A stretch of DNA of 64,000 nt. Source: Agrobacterium tumefaciens. Lineage in GTDB: Bacteria; Pseudomonadota; Alphaproteobacteria; Rhizobiales; Rhizobiaceae. Within the stretch, counting starts at the first letter, position 1; every line of letters begins with the position of its first letter. Below, one piece after another: positions 62,323 to 64,000 of the stretch. Location of the stretch: NCBI RefSeq assembly GCF_013337285.1, contig NZ_SUPW01000013.1, forward strand, positions 1 to 64,000, read 5' to 3'. Made by a program: the position numbers and the translations under genes. Below the pieces are notes generated by a model that was given only the letters and a program-made list of their open reading frames with translations, ran no database searches and was not told where the DNA came from.

Positions 62323-62973
62323 ATGTCGGAACTTGTCATTATTATTGCAGATGATCACCCGCTTTTTCGCGGTGCCCTCAAACAGGCCGTCTCCGGTCTT
62401 GACGGGCAGCAGACCATTGTGGAAGCAGGAGATTTCGAAGCCGCCCGAAGCGCTGCAACAGCGCGCCACGACGCCGATCTGATGCTTCTCGATCTCGCCA
62501 TGCCGGGGGTTAGCGGATTTTCAGGCCTGATGGCGCTCCGGGCGGAATTTTCCAGCCTGCCGATCGTCATTGTTTCGGCAACGGACGACGCAACCACCAT
62601 ACGCCGGTCCATCGAACTCGGCGCTTCCGGTTTCATTTCCAAATCCTCTGGTATCGATGATATCAGGGACGGCATCCGCGCGGTTCTGGAAGGCGATGTC
62701 TGGATACCGGCGGGTCATCAAGGCGAGAAGGAACAGGATTCGGACGTCGCCGATCTCATCGGCCGGCTCAGAACGCTGACGCCACAGCAGAGCCGGGTTC
62801 TGGGCATGCTGGCCGAAGGCCTGCTGAACAAGCAGATCGCCTATGAGCTGAATGTTTCGGAAGCCACCATCAAGGCGCATGTCTCGGCGATCCTCCTGAA
62901 GCTCAAGGTCGACAGCCGCACGCAGGCCGTCATCCAGCTCGCCAAGATAAATACATCGGCCATGGTGGCATGA
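62323..62973 (+). CDS. LuxR/NarL-type response regulator
   Basis: A 216-residue regulator: receiver domain with Asp10, Asp11 and phospho-acceptor Asp57 (LMLLDLAMPGVSG), Ser/Thr in IVSAT, Lys in FISKSSG, then an HTH of NarL type (LTPQQSRVLGMLAEGLLNKQIAYELNVSEATIKAHVSAILLKL, about 155-205). ATG 62323 follows GGGAGGGGG. No histidine kinase is adjacent, so its partner is encoded elsewhere. Regulated genes are unknown. Confidence 0.93.
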   Translation: MSELVIIIADDHPLFRGALKQAVSGLDGQQTIVEAGDFEAARSAATARHDADLMLLDLAMPGVSGFSGLMALRAEFSSLPIVIVSATDDATTIRRSIELGASGFISKSSGIDDIRDGIRAVLEGDVWIPAGHQGEKEQDSDVADLIGRLRTLTPQQSRVLGMLAEGLLNKQIAYELNVSEATIKAHVSAILLKLKVDSRTQAVIQLAKINTSAMVA

Positions 62974-63086
62974 CCAAAGGATTTTATTCCTTTCCTTTCT
63001 TTACTCAAGGCCGGATATAGTCTAGATTCCGATGGGTAAACGACAGGAGCTTTTCCGCCATCGGCTCCATCTGCGGGCTTTCTATC

Positions 63087-63737
63087 ATGCTTTCACACGA
63101 GACGATCTGGAGCGCCATCGATACGCTTGCCAAGCGCCATGAGCTGACGCCTTCGGCATTGGCGAAGCGTGCCGGTCTCGATCCTACCTCGTTCAACAAG
63201 TCGAAACGTTTCGGCCCGGACGGACGCAAACGCTGGCCCTCGACGGAATCCGTATCAAAAGTGCTGGAGGCAACGGGGGCGAGTGTCGATCAGTTCTTCG
63301 GCTACGCTTTCGGCAAGGCGCAGACCATGCAGCCTTCCGGTGCCGACAACGCCATTCCGCTGCTCGGTTTCGCGCAGGCCGGTTCCGGCGGCTTTTTCGA
63401 CGATGGCGGTTTTCCGGCGGGTCAGGGTTGGGATGTGGTGGAATTCCCCTCTTCCCCCGAACGCAAACAGGGTGTCTACGCACTGGAAGTGCAAGGCGAG
63501 AGCATGATGCCGCTTTACCGCGATGGCGATATCCTCATCGTGGAACCCGGCGCGCAGGTGCGGCGCGGTGACCGTGTGGTGCTGAAAAGCCGTGACGGTG
63601 AAGTGATGGCCAAGGTGCTGGCGCGGCAAAGCCCCAAGAACATCGAGCTTCTGTCGCTCAATCCCGAACACCCGAACCGCAGCTTCGACATGGCCGATGT
63701 GGAATGGATCGCCCGCATTATCTGGGCCAGCCAGTAA
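63087..63737 (+). CDS. S24 family LexA/CI-like repressor
   Basis: A 216-residue protein with an N-terminal helix-turn-helix (about 5-70, LTPSALAKRAGLDPTSFNKSKRFG) and a C-terminal S24 peptidase domain. Catalytic Ser139 (VQGESMMPLYRDGD) and Lys176 (GEVMAKVLARQ) are kept, and FAQAGSGG offers an Ala98-Gly99 self-cleavage site, so it may be inactivated in a RecA-like manner. It is not LexA itself (different N-terminus). A possible promoter TTTACT-17 bp-TAGATT lies at 63000-63028. Common in Rhizobiales chromosomes and not a sign of a prophage. Confidence 0.88.
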   Translation: MLSHETIWSAIDTLAKRHELTPSALAKRAGLDPTSFNKSKRFGPDGRKRWPSTESVSKVLEATGASVDQFFGYAFGKAQTMQPSGADNAIPLLGFAQAGSGGFFDDGGFPAGQGWDVVEFPSSPERKQGVYALEVQGESMMPLYRDGDILIVEPGAQVRRGDRVVLKSRDGEVMAKVLARQSPKNIELLSLNPEHPNRSFDMADVEWIARIIWASQ

Positions 63738-63784
63738 GCGCGCGGATAAAGAGCCGCTGACGCTATACCAAGCAGAATAGACGT

Positions 63785-64000
63785 TCAGAGGCCGAGCGCA
63801 TTTGCGGCGGCATCCACCGTCATGACTTTCGCCCCCCCGGACGTCGCCCGACGCACAAGACCCCGAAGCCGCTCTTCCGGGCAACCGTAAAAGCTTGGTG
63901 TAGTCGAAACATCATGGGTGAAAATGATGAGCCAGCCGCCATTTTGCAAAACATCCTCCAGCCAGCGGTCAGCGGCATCGAGATAATTTTGATCCGACCG
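63785..64000 (-). CDS. Polysaccharide deacetylase family protein, C-terminal part (cut by window edge)
   Basis: The minus strand has an open frame from the edge to the stop at 63785-63787, giving the last 71 residues. DAADRWLEDVLQNGGWLIIFTHDVS with the HD motif and GGAKVMTVDAAANAL at the end resemble the final part of NodB-fold deacetylases. The start lies outside the window. Substrate not assignable. Confidence 0.75.
   Translation of the reverse strand, partial: RSDQNYLDAADRWLEDVLQNGGWLIIFTHDVSTTPSFYGCPEERLRGLVRRATSGGAKVMTVDAAANALGL

Noticed and set aside
1-64000. CRISPR arrays, IS elements, prophage genes
   Set aside because: No repeat-spacer array, transposase or phage structural gene was seen; the S24 repressor alone is not evidence for a prophage.

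Overview
This 64 kb window is a contiguous piece of alphaproteobacterial chromosome. Gene content and order (flagellins, visN/visR, a che operon with cheS, cheT and cheD, podJ, and the block murA-DUF2948-hisD-UPF0262-phosphatase-infA-maf-yacG) point to the Rhizobiaceae, most likely Agrobacterium or a close Rhizobium. The che operon has no cheW between cheA and cheR, as in Agrobacterium and unlike Sinorhizobium. No IS element, phage, CRISPR array or rRNA operon was seen.

Layout. (1) 1-3.5 kb: two tandem flagellins with near-identical leaders and terminators; the terminator at base 8 implies a third flagellin just outside. (2) 3.5-9.7 kb: tRNA-Thr and a housekeeping block (murA, hisD, infA, maf, yacG and conserved small genes). 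(3) 9.8-17.5 kb: a membrane-anchored hypothetical, galE, an aminotransferase, mscL and a large sensor kinase carrying a solute-symporter domain. (4) 17.5-31.1 kb: motility control on the minus strand. Reading from 31 kb down: globin-coupled soluble receptor, cheS, cheY1, cheA, cheR, cheB, cheY2, cheD, cheT, fliF, visN, visR and a transmembrane chemoreceptor. Most che genes overlap by 1-4 bases, so they are probably translationally coupled. (5) 31.5-38 kb: the multisubunit cation/proton antiporter operon phaAB-C-D-E-F-G. (6) 38-39.5 kb: an accessory gene with a PIN-nuclease-like residue pattern beside tRNA-Phe. (7) 39.8-46 kb: a beta-oxidation operon (acyl-CoA dehydrogenase, thiolase, small membrane protein, FadB/FadJ-type enzyme) whose promoter contains a perfect palindrome. 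(8) 46-52 kb: podJ and a TauE/SafE permease with its TIGR02186 partner. (9) 52-57 kb: UspA, the DNA-damage pair pdeM plus DEXH helicase, and a divergent Rrf2 regulator with an AhpD-like gene. (10) 57-64 kb: tandem YitT paralogues, a methyltransferase, small membrane proteins, pyrD, an orphan response regulator, an S24 repressor and a cut polysaccharide deacetylase.

How the parts fit. VisN/VisR are the expected master activators of the flagellar and chemotaxis genes here. Chemoreceptor signals pass through CheA to two CheY proteins; CheR, CheB and CheD handle adaptation, and CheT (with a CheZ-like DxxxQ motif) probably ends the signal. PodJ organises the growth pole.

The most interesting points are the shared flagellin leader that can hide its own ribosome binding site, the visN promoter with a palindrome in a 20-bp spacer, the fatty-acid operon promoter/operator, the PIN-like accessory gene, the Rrf2 operator facing a repair helicase, and the similar acidic-aromatic tails of CheD and CheT. 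Positions and motifs were read by eye; nothing was computed or searched against databases.
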